Origin: Verrucomicrobiales bacterium
Lineage (GTDB): Bacteria; Verrucomicrobiota; Verrucomicrobiia; Limisphaerales; Palsa-1400
Assembly: GCA_028293405.1 (NCBI GenBank)
Contig: JAQGOW010000403.1
Span: forward strand, 1 to 13,354
Direction of reading: 5' to 3'
DNA length: 13,354 nucleotides
This document shows positions 7,707 to 13,354 of this stretch, piece after piece. A model generated the notes under the pieces. It searched no databases. It was not told where the DNA came from and saw only the letters and a list, made by a program, of their open reading frames with translations. The translations under genes were made by a program, and so were the position numbers. How positions within the stretch are numbered: position 1 is the stretch's first letter; every line of letters begins with the position of its first letter.

Positions 7707-8882
7707 ATGGATGATTTAGCTTTGTTACGACAATTCGTTAACGGCACTTCCGATTCTTTTACAAAATTGGTCGATCGCCACATCGGTCTCGTCTATTCCG
7801 CGGCATTTCGGCAAACCGGAAATGCTACGCTCGCGGAAGACGTCACCCAGGCCGTCTTCATCATTCTTGCCAAAAAAGCCGGCTCTATTTCCGAACGCAC
7901 AATTCTTGCTGGCTGGCTCTTTCGCACAACGCGATTTGTCGCGGCCAAAGCCGTTCGCTCCGAGGTGCGTCGCCGACAACGTGAACAGGAGGCAGCCGAA
8001 ATGCAAATCGCTGAATCACCCCAAACAAACTGGCAGGATCTCGCTCCCCTGCTCGACGAATCCATGGCCGAACTTGCCGACGCTGATCGTGACGCGTTGC
8101 TGCTCCGGTTCTTCGAAAATCAGACTCTCGATCAAGTCGGCCACGCCTTTGGTATTTCTGAGGATGCCGCTCAAAAACGCGTTACCCGCGCCCTCGAAAA
8201 ACTGCGCCATCGGTTCAGTCGCAAAAATATTGCGGTTCCTGCGATAGTTCTCGGCGTCGCTCTAAGCTCGAACGCCGTTCACGCCGTTCCAGTCGCGCTC
8301 CAAGGAAGTGTAGCCGCCGTCGTCTCCAACCAAACCGTTGTTAGCACTTCCGTTTACGGACTGGTGAAGTTGTGGTTCCAGCAGCTCCTTTGGACGAAAA
8401 TCGCGATCAACGGCGCAATTGCGGCAACCATTGCTGCCGCCACCATCATCTGCCTGCAAACGCAACGGTCGTTGACTCCGACGGCGGTCGCGACAGCAGC
8501 GAAGCGACAGACGTCGGTGGAAGCGCCAACGGTGTCGGCAAGAACAACTTCTCGTCCGGTTTTGATTGAGCGCGTTACCGCGCCAGTGACCCCGGCTCCT
8601 CTTGGTGGCGGCGTCATCGTTCGTCCTCCCGTCGTTCCTTCCCTAGCTCAAACTGTAGTCACAAATCAATCTCGTCCGAATACAAACCAACCTCTCTCAC
8701 TCGTTCCTTCCAATCGGCCTCCAGAAATCGCACCTAAAAATGGAACAGTAGCAACGAGCGTCCCCAAAGAAACGGTGAAGCTCCCTATCGATTCAGGATT
8801 TGCTCGCGAGATTCCCCAGGGCGCCGCCCGCAGCTCACCCGTTCGAAAGACTGGAATCAACATCAAGAGGAGGCAGCCGTGA
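7707..8882 (+). CDS. ECF sigma-70 factor with membrane-spanning C-terminal extension
   Basis: I chose the ATG at 7707 because the protein then begins [13 protein letters not shown], normal for the family; a TTG at 7659 in the same frame would add 16 unlikely residues. From the ATG it has 391 residues. Residues ~17-87 are sigma region 2 ([48 protein letters not shown]). Residues ~115-168 are region 4, with a helix-turn-helix around [20 protein letters not shown] and the closing ALEKLRHRF. Usual ECF factors end here. Then come a hydrophobic stretch (~176-205), a probable transmembrane helix (~231-250, [17 protein letters not shown]) and a Thr/Pro/Val-rich tail to the end. It directs core RNA polymerase to target promoters; the tail is inferred to tether it to, or sense, the membrane, replacing a separate anti-sigma factor. 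No anti-sigma gene is adjacent. The stop codon overlaps the next start. Confidence 0.9.
   Translation: MDDLALLRQFVNGTSDSFTKLVDRHIGLVYSAAFRQTGNATLAEDVTQAVFIILAKKAGSISERTILAGWLFRTTRFVAAKAVRSEVRRRQREQEAAEMQIAESPQTNWQDLAPLLDESMAELADADRDALLLRFFENQTLDQVGHAFGISEDAAQKRVTRALEKLRHRFSRKNIAVPAIVLGVALSSNAVHAVPVALQGSVAAVVSNQTVVSTSVYGLVKLWFQQLLWTKIAINGAIAATIAAATIICLQTQRSLTPTAVATAAKRQTSVEAPTVSARTTSRPVLIERVTAPVTPAPLGGGVIVRPPVVPSLAQTVVTNQSRPNTNQPLSLVPSNRPPEIAPKNGTVATSVPKETVKLPIDSGFAREIPQGAARSSPVRKTGINIKRRQP
8865..8873 (+). promoter_or_regulatory. Strong ribosome binding site of the pseudopilin gene
   Basis: AAGAGGAGG lies 5 bases before the GTG at 8879, inside the end of the sigma-factor gene. It is the best Shine-Dalgarno match among the gene starts I examined and fixes the GTG start. 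Confidence 0.75.
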
Positions 8883-9628
8883 TCATTAATAACTTTTTAC
8901 GTCGTGCAACGAAAACTCAGGCGTTCACGTTGATTGAATTGCTCGTAGTGCTGGCCATCATTGTAATCCTGTCCGCGTTGCTGTTGCCAGCTCTGGCGCG
9001 TGCGCGCGACAAAGGCATTCGCACGCACTGCCTGAATAACCTGCGGCAAATGGGTATAGCCTTGGAAATGTACGTTGAAGATGACCACTACTATCCGGGC
9101 CATTACATAGCCAAAACACCCATCGAATCCAGCCAGATTGTCTGGCCTGGTCGGCTGCTACCGTTTACCTCAAACCATCGTGGCGTATTTTTCTGTCCGG
9201 CGGCGCCCAAAGCCGCCGCTTGGACCACAACTACAAATGCGGGTGGCGAATTTCCGTTTAACCTGACGGGCACGAGCACGTTTAGCTATGGCTATAATGA
9301 TTGGGGAGGTTGCAAAATGGACACCAAGCCATACGTCGGACTCGGCGCTCAAGTAAACCTTCAGGGCGAAGTCGTGCCGAGCACCGTCAAGGTGCCCAGC
9401 GACATGATCGTATTGACTGATTCCAATTGTGATGGCCAATGGGACACCGCAACCACGCCACTCACTACGAGCACAAATCAAAATCCGGGCGATCGCCACA
9501 GCGACGGGTCCAACATCCTTTTCTGCGATGGTCACACCGAGTTTCTCAAACTCGTCCGTTTGATGGAAGCAACCGCCGCAATGCGCGTTCGCTGGAATCG
9601 CGATCACAAGCCTCATCCTGAAAACTGA
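8879..9628 (+). CDS. Type II secretion/type IV pilin-like pseudopilin with H-X9-DG domain
   Basis: A 249-residue protein. The prepilin signal is short and basic (residues 1-15), with predicted cleavage between Ala15 and Phe16 in [17 protein letters not shown]; the +5 Glu is Glu20, followed by the hydrophobic assembly helix (~16-40). [18 protein letters not shown] (52-69) is the conserved alpha-helical continuation. The C-terminal H-X9-DG motif is His207 to Asp217-Gly218 in [14 protein letters not shown]. Such proteins are processed by prepilin peptidase and assemble into pseudopili in the cytoplasmic membrane; in Verrucomicrobia and Planctomycetes they occur in many paralogues of unknown individual role. 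The start GTG overlaps the sigma-factor stop as GTGA, so expression is tied to the sigma factor. Confidence 0.92.
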   Translation: MIINNFLRRATKTQAFTLIELLVVLAIIVILSALLLPALARARDKGIRTHCLNNLRQMGIALEMYVEDDHYYPGHYIAKTPIESSQIVWPGRLLPFTSNHRGVFFCPAAPKAAAWTTTTNAGGEFPFNLTGTSTFSYGYNDWGGCKMDTKPYVGLGAQVNLQGEVVPSTVKVPSDMIVLTDSNCDGQWDTATTPLTTSTNQNPGDRHSDGSNILFCDGHTEFLKLVRLMEATAAMRVRWNRDHKPHPEN

Positions 9629-9797
9629 TAACACCAGTGTACGTTACCAACGGCAAAGACTCACGATAACCGCAGCCGCATCAGTCCTCAGAAACGTCGA
9701 TGTCGCTCCCACCGGCGCCGGCCTGCTCGGCATCTCCATGCCAAACACTGACGGCAGCGTACTTTAAGAGATTGTGACGAGATAACGCTGCTCACTG

Positions 9798-9847
9798 TTC
9801 ATCCGTGCGAGCCCGTGTTCGTTCGTGTTCATCTGTGCAAGTCCCTG
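9798..9847. repeat. Degenerate 10-bp tandem repeat, five units
   Basis: Consecutive decamers are TTCATCCGTG, CGAGCCCGTG, TTCGTTCGTG, TTCATCTGTG and CAAGTCCCTG. Units 1, 3 and 4 agree with TTCATCCGTG at 8 or more of 10 positions. Units 2 and 5 are a second type sharing 7 of 10 positions. Nothing suggests coding. Confidence 0.6.
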
Positions 9848-9861
9848 TTTCCGCCCCAAAT

Positions 9862-9891
9862 GGACGATCAGCGTCCCGAGGGACGGTTTTT
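9862..9891 (+). terminator. Compact intrinsic terminator with an upstream competing hairpin
   Basis: CGTCC (9872-9876), loop CGAG, GGACG (9881-9885) is followed by GTTTTT, then GACTTTT: a short intrinsic-terminator layout. GGACG at 9862-9866 can instead pair with the same CGTCC across an ATCAG loop. The two hairpins exclude each other, as in an attenuator. It may simply end the sigma/pseudopilin transcript or belong to a dispersed palindrome. Confidence 0.45.
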
Positions 9892-9997
9892 GACTTTTCC
9901 GCTTCTCGTCAAACAATCTTAATATGGCGGATCACCTCTGGAGTCACCCCTCTCGTGTGGGCCCTTTCGATGACCCCGAGAAACATCTTTCGTCTTA

Positions 9998-10939
9998 TTG
10001 TCTGAGAGTAAGGCTCGTCGGACAGTAGCTCGTGAAATCGACGATTTACAAAGAGGCGATTTGATCATTATGGGCCGTGTCGGACCAAAAGAAAGGCGGC
10101 GATTGCTGCTTGGCAATGCGGCCGAACGCGTGATTCGAAATGGGGATCGTGCTGTGACGACTGTCCGCGTGCCGCGCGTTCAAAAGATTAAATCAAAGCC
10201 GCCCGGATTGGGCACAGGCCGAGGCGAGCGCGCCGCAGTCGTGCTGATGGGCTCGCCCGGCAGCGGCAAGACAACACTCGCCCGGGCCTTGGCTGAGTGC
10301 ACGCCGATTTCGATTATCGAAGTCGGGAATTTGCTCAAACTCGAAGTTCAACGCGGGACGAAACTGGGAAGGGTGATAAAACAATTTACTTCCACAGGGA
10401 AGCTAGTCCCATTGGTGCACGTCACAAAAATTGTTTCCACTGCGTTGCGCAAAGCTCAAGAAGACATCGTGCTTTTCGATGGGATTCCACGATCCACCAG
10501 GCAAATAAATCCCTTTCTAAGAATGCTCGCCGGGCAAGGTTTGTATCTTCGCGCCGTCATCATTCTCAAACTCGATTTGCAGACCGCGCTGAATCGACTC
10601 GTGGGCCGTCGCATCTGCAGCCGATGCGGCACTCTCTACAACATTCTAGCAAAACCTTCGAAACCAATGAAAATCTGCCAACGCTGCGGTGGCGAATTGA
10701 TTCAGCGGCAAGACGACCGTGAAGAAGTTGTGCGCGAACGCTTCAAGCGGTTTGGGAACGAAACATTGCCAGTCATTGAGTTTTTCAAAAAAGAATTTAG
10801 CGAACTGACCTGGGAACAATCGGCCACGACGCCGCTACCCCAACGCATCAAGCGCGTCTGGCGTCGCTTGGAAAGGGCCATTCCGCACATTCGCATCGGA
10901 ACGAAGCAGAAGCGGATGCCGAACCCGCAGCTTACATGA
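9998..10939 (+). CDS. Adenylate-kinase-family nucleotide kinase with N-terminal universal-stress-protein fragment
   Basis: A 313-residue reading frame from the TTG at 9998. Residues ~15-60 (GDLIIMGRVG..., RRRLLLGNAAERVIRNGDRA) match the C-terminal part of UspA-like domains but lack the N-terminal part. Residues ~79-293 form an adenylate-kinase-like domain: P-loop GSPGSGKT (85-92), NMP-binding segment GNLLKLEVQRGTKLG, FDGIPRSTRQ (160-169), VGRR (202-205), a zinc-type LID with Cys207/Cys210/Cys227/Cys230, and QRQDDREEVVRERF (236-249). Arg165, Gln169 and the LID arginines are kept, but the usual Asp and Arg of 'GDxLR' are Asn111 and Lys114. Known activity of the family: ATP + AMP to 2 ADP. It could be a second, specialised Adk. 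The start is uncertain: in-frame ATGs at 10070 and in the P-loop strand exist and none has a good ribosome site. A 7-bp gap precedes the oxidoreductase gene, implying an operon. Confidence 0.8.
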   Translation: MSESKARRTVAREIDDLQRGDLIIMGRVGPKERRRLLLGNAAERVIRNGDRAVTTVRVPRVQKIKSKPPGLGTGRGERAAVVLMGSPGSGKTTLARALAECTPISIIEVGNLLKLEVQRGTKLGRVIKQFTSTGKLVPLVHVTKIVSTALRKAQEDIVLFDGIPRSTRQINPFLRMLAGQGLYLRAVIILKLDLQTALNRLVGRRICSRCGTLYNILAKPSKPMKICQRCGGELIQRQDDREEVVRERFKRFGNETLPVIEFFKKEFSELTWEQSATTPLPQRIKRVWRRLERAIPHIRIGTKQKRMPNPQLT

Positions 10940-10946
10940 AAAGCCT

Positions 10947-12428
10947 ATGGACGTGGAGGCGGCATCATTAGGTTTTCCGCTTTGGGTGCGCTTAACCCAC
11001 GCTTTCAATTTTTTGTTCCTCACCCTCCTGATTCGGAGTGGCATAGAAATCATCGGAGCACATCCCAAATTCTATTGGAGCGATGACGCGTTGCCCGGCA
11101 GTGAATGGCTCCGCTTTACGAGAAAGAAAATGCAGAAAGACCGGCCTTGGACGGCTGAAGACGAGATTGAGCCTCTCTCTCCTGGAATTGCGATGCCGGG
11201 CCGCAATAATCTTGGTCTCGGCAGGCACTGGCACTTTTGGGCGGTGAACGGATGGATGATCACCGGCTTGTTTTATGTGGTGCTGGTGTTCACCTCGCCC
11301 CAATGGAGACGACTGGTGCCGACGTCATGGGAAATTTTTCCTTCCGCATGGCAGGCAATCCTCACCTATACACATCTCAAATCTCCACCGGAAGGAAATC
11401 CGTTTAATGCGGTGCAGCAGCTCAGTTACTTCGGCTTGATTTTTATTCTATCGCCTTTGCAAATTCTTACCGGCATCGCCATGTCGCCGGCTCTCGCCGC
11501 GCGCTTTCCGTGGTTTCCAAATTTTTTTGGCGGAAGACAGGCGATGCGCAGTCTTCATTTTTGCGGGTTGATCCTTTTTTTGGGATTCATCTTGATTCAC
11601 GTAAGCCTGGTGGTGGCCCATGGCTTCGGTCGTGAAATGGCGAAAATCGTCCTCGGCGACGAGCGTGCGCCTCATGCGACTGCCGTGGCAATTGGGTTGA
11701 GCGGCATTGCGGCCGTAGTCGCGTTCCATGTCTGGGGTACATGGCAATCATTGCGCGAGCCTTTCAAAATGAAAAAATTGTTGGAGGTCGGAGTCGATCC
11801 GTGGAGACGGCTACTCTTTCACCATTGGCGTTCTCGACAACGACACGAACGCATTTCTGCCTATGCGCGCGTAAATGGAAGGGTTCCCCGCAACGAGCTT
11901 TTTCAGCAATTGGCGGCCGGTCGCTTCAAAGATTGGCGGCTGGAAGTGAGCGGTCTGGTCGAACGGCCGTTGAACCTTTTCTTGGACGATCTGCACCAAC
12001 TGCCCAGACAATCCCAAACTACATTGCATACTTGCATTCAGGGATGGTCCTATTTCGCGCAATGGAGCGGAGTGTCTATTTCAACTATTCTCGACCAATG
12101 TCGGCCGCTGCCCGAGGCACGCTATCTCGTCTTACATACCCTGGATGAAAAATGGGAAAAACCCGGCCACGGTTATTATTACGAGGTCATCGACTTAATA
12201 ATTGCACGGGATCCACAGACGATTTTGGCCGACGAAATGAATGGCGAGCCTTTGCCGGTTCCGTATGGCGCGCCCTTGCGCTTGCGAACCGAAACTCAAC
12301 TCGGCTACAAAATGGCGAAGTGGATCTGCCGCATTGAGCTGGTTAAGACATTCGACCAACTAGGAAAAGGGCAGGGCGGGTGGCGCGACGATGTCCTCAA
12401 TTACTACCCCTCAGACGCTGGAATATGA
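10947..12428 (+). CDS. Fused cytochrome b561-type membrane subunit and sulfite-oxidase-like molybdopterin domain
   Basis: A 493-residue protein. The N-terminal ~270 residues carry about five hydrophobic segments (near 10-36, 97-117, 158-180, 203-228, 245-263). Candidate heme-b ligands are His18 (WVRLTHAFNF), His94/His96 (GRHWHFWAVNGW), His204 (RSLHFCG) and His218 (LIHVSLVVAH). After a basic linker (KMKK..., HHWRSRQRH), residues ~325-470 form a sulfite oxidase/MsrP-like molybdopterin domain, with HTCIQGWS supplying the Mo-binding Cys363 and EMNGEPLPVPYGAPLRL (430-446), then GYKMAKWICRIEL (453-465). In enterobacteria these functions are split between MsrQ (heme) and MsrP (Mo), which reduce oxidised methionine in the periplasm; here they are one chain. 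The substrate is unknown. The gene starts 7 bp after the kinase gene. Its stop overlaps the ATG of a mini-ORF (ATGA). Confidence 0.87.
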   Translation: MDVEAASLGFPLWVRLTHAFNFLFLTLLIRSGIEIIGAHPKFYWSDDALPGSEWLRFTRKKMQKDRPWTAEDEIEPLSPGIAMPGRNNLGLGRHWHFWAVNGWMITGLFYVVLVFTSPQWRRLVPTSWEIFPSAWQAILTYTHLKSPPEGNPFNAVQQLSYFGLIFILSPLQILTGIAMSPALAARFPWFPNFFGGRQAMRSLHFCGLILFLGFILIHVSLVVAHGFGREMAKIVLGDERAPHATAVAIGLSGIAAVVAFHVWGTWQSLREPFKMKKLLEVGVDPWRRLLFHHWRSRQRHERISAYARVNGRVPRNELFQQLAAGRFKDWRLEVSGLVERPLNLFLDDLHQLPRQSQTTLHTCIQGWSYFAQWSGVSISTILDQCRPLPEARYLVLHTLDEKWEKPGHGYYYEVIDLIIARDPQTILADEMNGEPLPVPYGAPLRLRTETQLGYKMAKWICRIELVKTFDQLGKGQGGWRDDVLNYYPSDAGI

Positions 12429-12490
12429 AGGGGCCATCGGTTGAACTCTTTTATCGGAAGAACGGAAAGCTGTGCAAACTTGTTTCATGA
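12425..12490 (+). CDS. 21-codon overlapping mini-ORF, possible coupling peptide or glutaredoxin N-terminal remnant
   Basis: ATG at 12425 overlaps the oxidoreductase stop (ATGA), and its own TGA at 12488 overlaps the glutaredoxin ATG at 12487 (again ATGA). The peptide contains VELFYRKNGKLCKLV, which resembles IILYKKSGCPWSAAV at the start of the next gene. It could carry ribosomes across the gap, or be the residue of a truncated tandem glutaredoxin copy. Its length makes chance possible. Confidence 0.35.
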   Translation: MKGPSVELFYRKNGKLCKLVS

Positions 12491-12732
12491 AAATAATACT
12501 CTACAAAAAATCGGGGTGCCCGTGGTCGGCGGCAGTCATTGGATTTTTGGATGAACTCAACGTCCCATCCCAAATCCGAAACGTCACTTCCCACCCGCAA
12601 TACGCGAAAGAATTGGAGAAGAAATCCGGCAAGTGCATAAGTCCGACTCTGGATTTCGACGGAAAAATTTTAGACGACGCCAGTGTCGAACAGGTCGCCG
12701 CCGTTCTGGAGGAAACCGGGATCGTTCTTTGA
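12487..12732 (+). CDS. Monothiol glutaredoxin-like protein
   Basis: The ATG at 12487 gives an 81-residue protein starting MKIILYKKSGCPWS, the normal first strand of the glutaredoxin fold; a GTG at 12472 would add five residues with no homology. The active-site motif is CPWS instead of CPYC, so only one catalytic Cys remains (residue 11). The cis-Pro region is CISPTLDFDGK, with an additional Cys before it, followed by DDASVEQV, the usual last helix. The size is right for a bacterial glutaredoxin. Known for the fold: thiol-disulfide exchange with glutathione or a low-molecular-weight thiol; CxxS forms mainly do deglutathionylation or bind Fe-S clusters. Overlap-coupled to the upstream mini-ORF and thus probably co-expressed with the Mo oxidoreductase. 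Confidence 0.85.
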   Translation: MKIILYKKSGCPWSAAVIGFLDELNVPSQIRNVTSHPQYAKELEKKSGKCISPTLDFDGKILDDASVEQVAAVLEETGIVL

Positions 12733-12795
12733 GAGAACATTAGAATACAACGTTGCGCACTCCACAAACGTTTCCAAACCAACAGAACAGGCAAT

Positions 12796-12804
12796 AAAGG
12801 TGAG
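12796..12804 (+). promoter_or_regulatory. Ribosome binding site of the AlkA-like gene
   Basis: AAAGGTGAG lies 3 bases before the ATG at 12808; its AAGG/GGTGAG core is close to the Shine-Dalgarno consensus and supports this start. Confidence 0.6.
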
Positions 12805-12807
12805 AAT

Positions 12808-13354
12808 ATGACGCACACGCAGTGGGCACCGAGAATTCGCCGAGGGAATGCTGATCATATTCCTCGTTTTCGTATCGATGATAATGGTTCCGCGCTGACA
12901 TTTTCGATCAAACCCGTTCCTCCGTTTCGCCTCGACCTCACGGTTTGGACCTTGCGACGGCGAGCCAGCAATTTAGTCGATCGCTGGGACGGCAAAACTT
13001 ATCGGCGCGTATTGATGTTGGAAAATTATCCGGTCGAAGTAGCCGTTAGACAATCGGGATCGATCAATGCGGCTCAAATTCATATCATGCTCACGGGTTC
13101 GAGAATCCTTCCTAATGCAAAGGCTCTAATTATTCAGTCGCTCGAACGATTGCTAGGTTTGCGAATTAATCTGAGTGAATTTTATCGGCTTTCCGCAACG
13201 GACAAAAATTTGAGCCCTCTTGTAAAACGCTTCCGTGGAGCCAAGCCGCCGAGATTTCCAACTCTGTTCGAGGCGCTGGTGAACGCCATCGCCTGCCAAC
13301 AAATGTCGCTCTCGTTAGGAATCATTTTGTTGAGCCGATTGGCGGAGAGATTCG
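12808..13354 (+). CDS. DNA-3-methyladenine glycosylase II (AlkA family), N-terminal part
   Basis: The frame is open from ATG 12808 to the window edge (182 complete codons), so the gene is cut on the right. The start is supported by AAAGGTGAG upstream. Visible blocks: PPFRLDLTVWTLRRR and VDRWDGKTYRRVL (residues ~38-75), an AlkA-type N-terminal beta domain, then LLGLRINLSEFYRLS and LVKRFRGAKPPRFPTLFEAL followed by VNAIACQQMSLSLG, the start of the helical HhH-GPD glycosylase domain. The helix-hairpin-helix and catalytic Asp are outside the window and cannot be checked. Members excise alkylated purines in base-excision repair. It lies 75 bp after the glutaredoxin gene and may be the last gene of that operon or separately expressed. 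Confidence 0.88.
   Translation, partial: MTHTQWAPRIRRGNADHIPRFRIDDNGSALTFSIKPVPPFRLDLTVWTLRRRASNLVDRWDGKTYRRVLMLENYPVEVAVRQSGSINAAQIHIMLTGSRILPNAKALIIQSLERLLGLRINLSEFYRLSATDKNLSPLVKRFRGAKPPRFPTLFEALVNAIACQQMSLSLGIILLSRLAERF

Larger units (their letters stand above)
9629..9997. other. 369-bp gene-poor stretch
   Basis: No convincing complete gene. One forward frame is open for about 48 codons to a TAA at 9765, without a good start or recognised family. A second (9805-10005) encodes 66 residues and is probably chance, although TVFDFSASRQTI at 9883-9918 faintly resembles the start of universal stress protein domains. The stretch also holds a 10-bp tandem repeat (9798-9847) and a set of complementary GGACG/CGTCC segments with a T-run (9862-9891). 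Confidence 0.6.

Noticed and set aside
9627..9767. About 48-codon open stretch after the pseudopilin gene
   Set aside because: No start codon with a ribosome site and no recognised family; could be a decayed gene end but cannot be supported.
9805..10005. 66-codon plus-strand open frame as a gene
   Set aside because: It begins in the 10-bp tandem repeat, runs through the terminator-like hairpin and has no full domain; only a short Usp-like phrase was kept as a remark.
10936..10971. 11-codon frame overlapping the kinase stop as ATGA
   Set aside because: Very short, overlaps the oxidoreductase start out of frame, and the peptide resembles nothing; likely chance.

Overview
The window reads as a chromosomal piece of a verrucomicrobial bacterium, probably a Pedosphaera/Limisphaerales-like relative. 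This is inferred from gene style and no search was run. The clues are long Asn/Thr/Gly-rich secreted proteins with autotransporter-associated beta-strand repeats and an 'STNL..W...FTDTN...RFY' C-terminal module, an ECF sigma factor with a membrane-spanning tail, a pseudopilin with an A|FTLIELL N-terminus and an H-X9-DG C-terminus, and several genes without a clear Shine-Dalgarno site. I see no tRNA, rRNA, CRISPR array, insertion sequence or phage gene.

Layout. (1) 3-3029, +: 3' part of a secreted protein in which beta-strand repeats precede a complete-looking phosphoesterase-family phospholipase C, two phospholipase-C C-terminal domains and a terminal module. (2) 3114-5768, +: an 884-residue secreted repeat protein built from about three ~214-residue units. 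(3) 7550-5813, -: a two-gene operon of a DUF2157 multispanning membrane protein and a GDYXXLXY protein. (4) 7551-7706: a divergent control region with an exact 10-bp direct repeat and a 7-bp inverted repeat. (5) 7707-9628, +: ECF sigma factor with a membrane tail, its stop codon overlapping the start of a pseudopilin gene. (6) 9629-9997: a gene-poor stretch with a 10-bp tandem repeat and three mutually complementary GGACG/CGTCC segments, the last followed by a T-run. (7) 9998-12732, +: a compact run of an adenylate-kinase-like protein preceded by a fragment resembling the C-terminal part of a universal stress protein domain, a fused cytochrome b / sulfite-oxidase-like molybdopterin oxidoreductase, a 21-codon overlapping mini-ORF and a CPWS glutaredoxin. 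(8) 12808-13354, +: the N-terminal part of an AlkA-type DNA-3-methyladenine glycosylase, cut by the window edge.

How the genes may work together. The two surface or secreted proteins are neighbours on one strand with similar architecture and may share an export or attachment route. The sigma factor and pseudopilin are almost certainly co-translated, suggesting an envelope-responsive regulator tied to pseudopilus or secretion functions. The kinase, Mo oxidoreductase and glutaredoxin genes are packed with 7-bp gaps or ATGA overlaps, suggesting a redox or stress operon. The AlkA-like gene 75 bp further on has its own ribosome binding site and may or may not belong to it. The most unusual items are the beta-repeat/phospholipase C fusion, the stress-protein-fragment/adenylate kinase chimera, the fused MsrPQ-like oxidoreductase, and the doubly overlapped mini-ORF resembling the start of the glutaredoxin that follows it.
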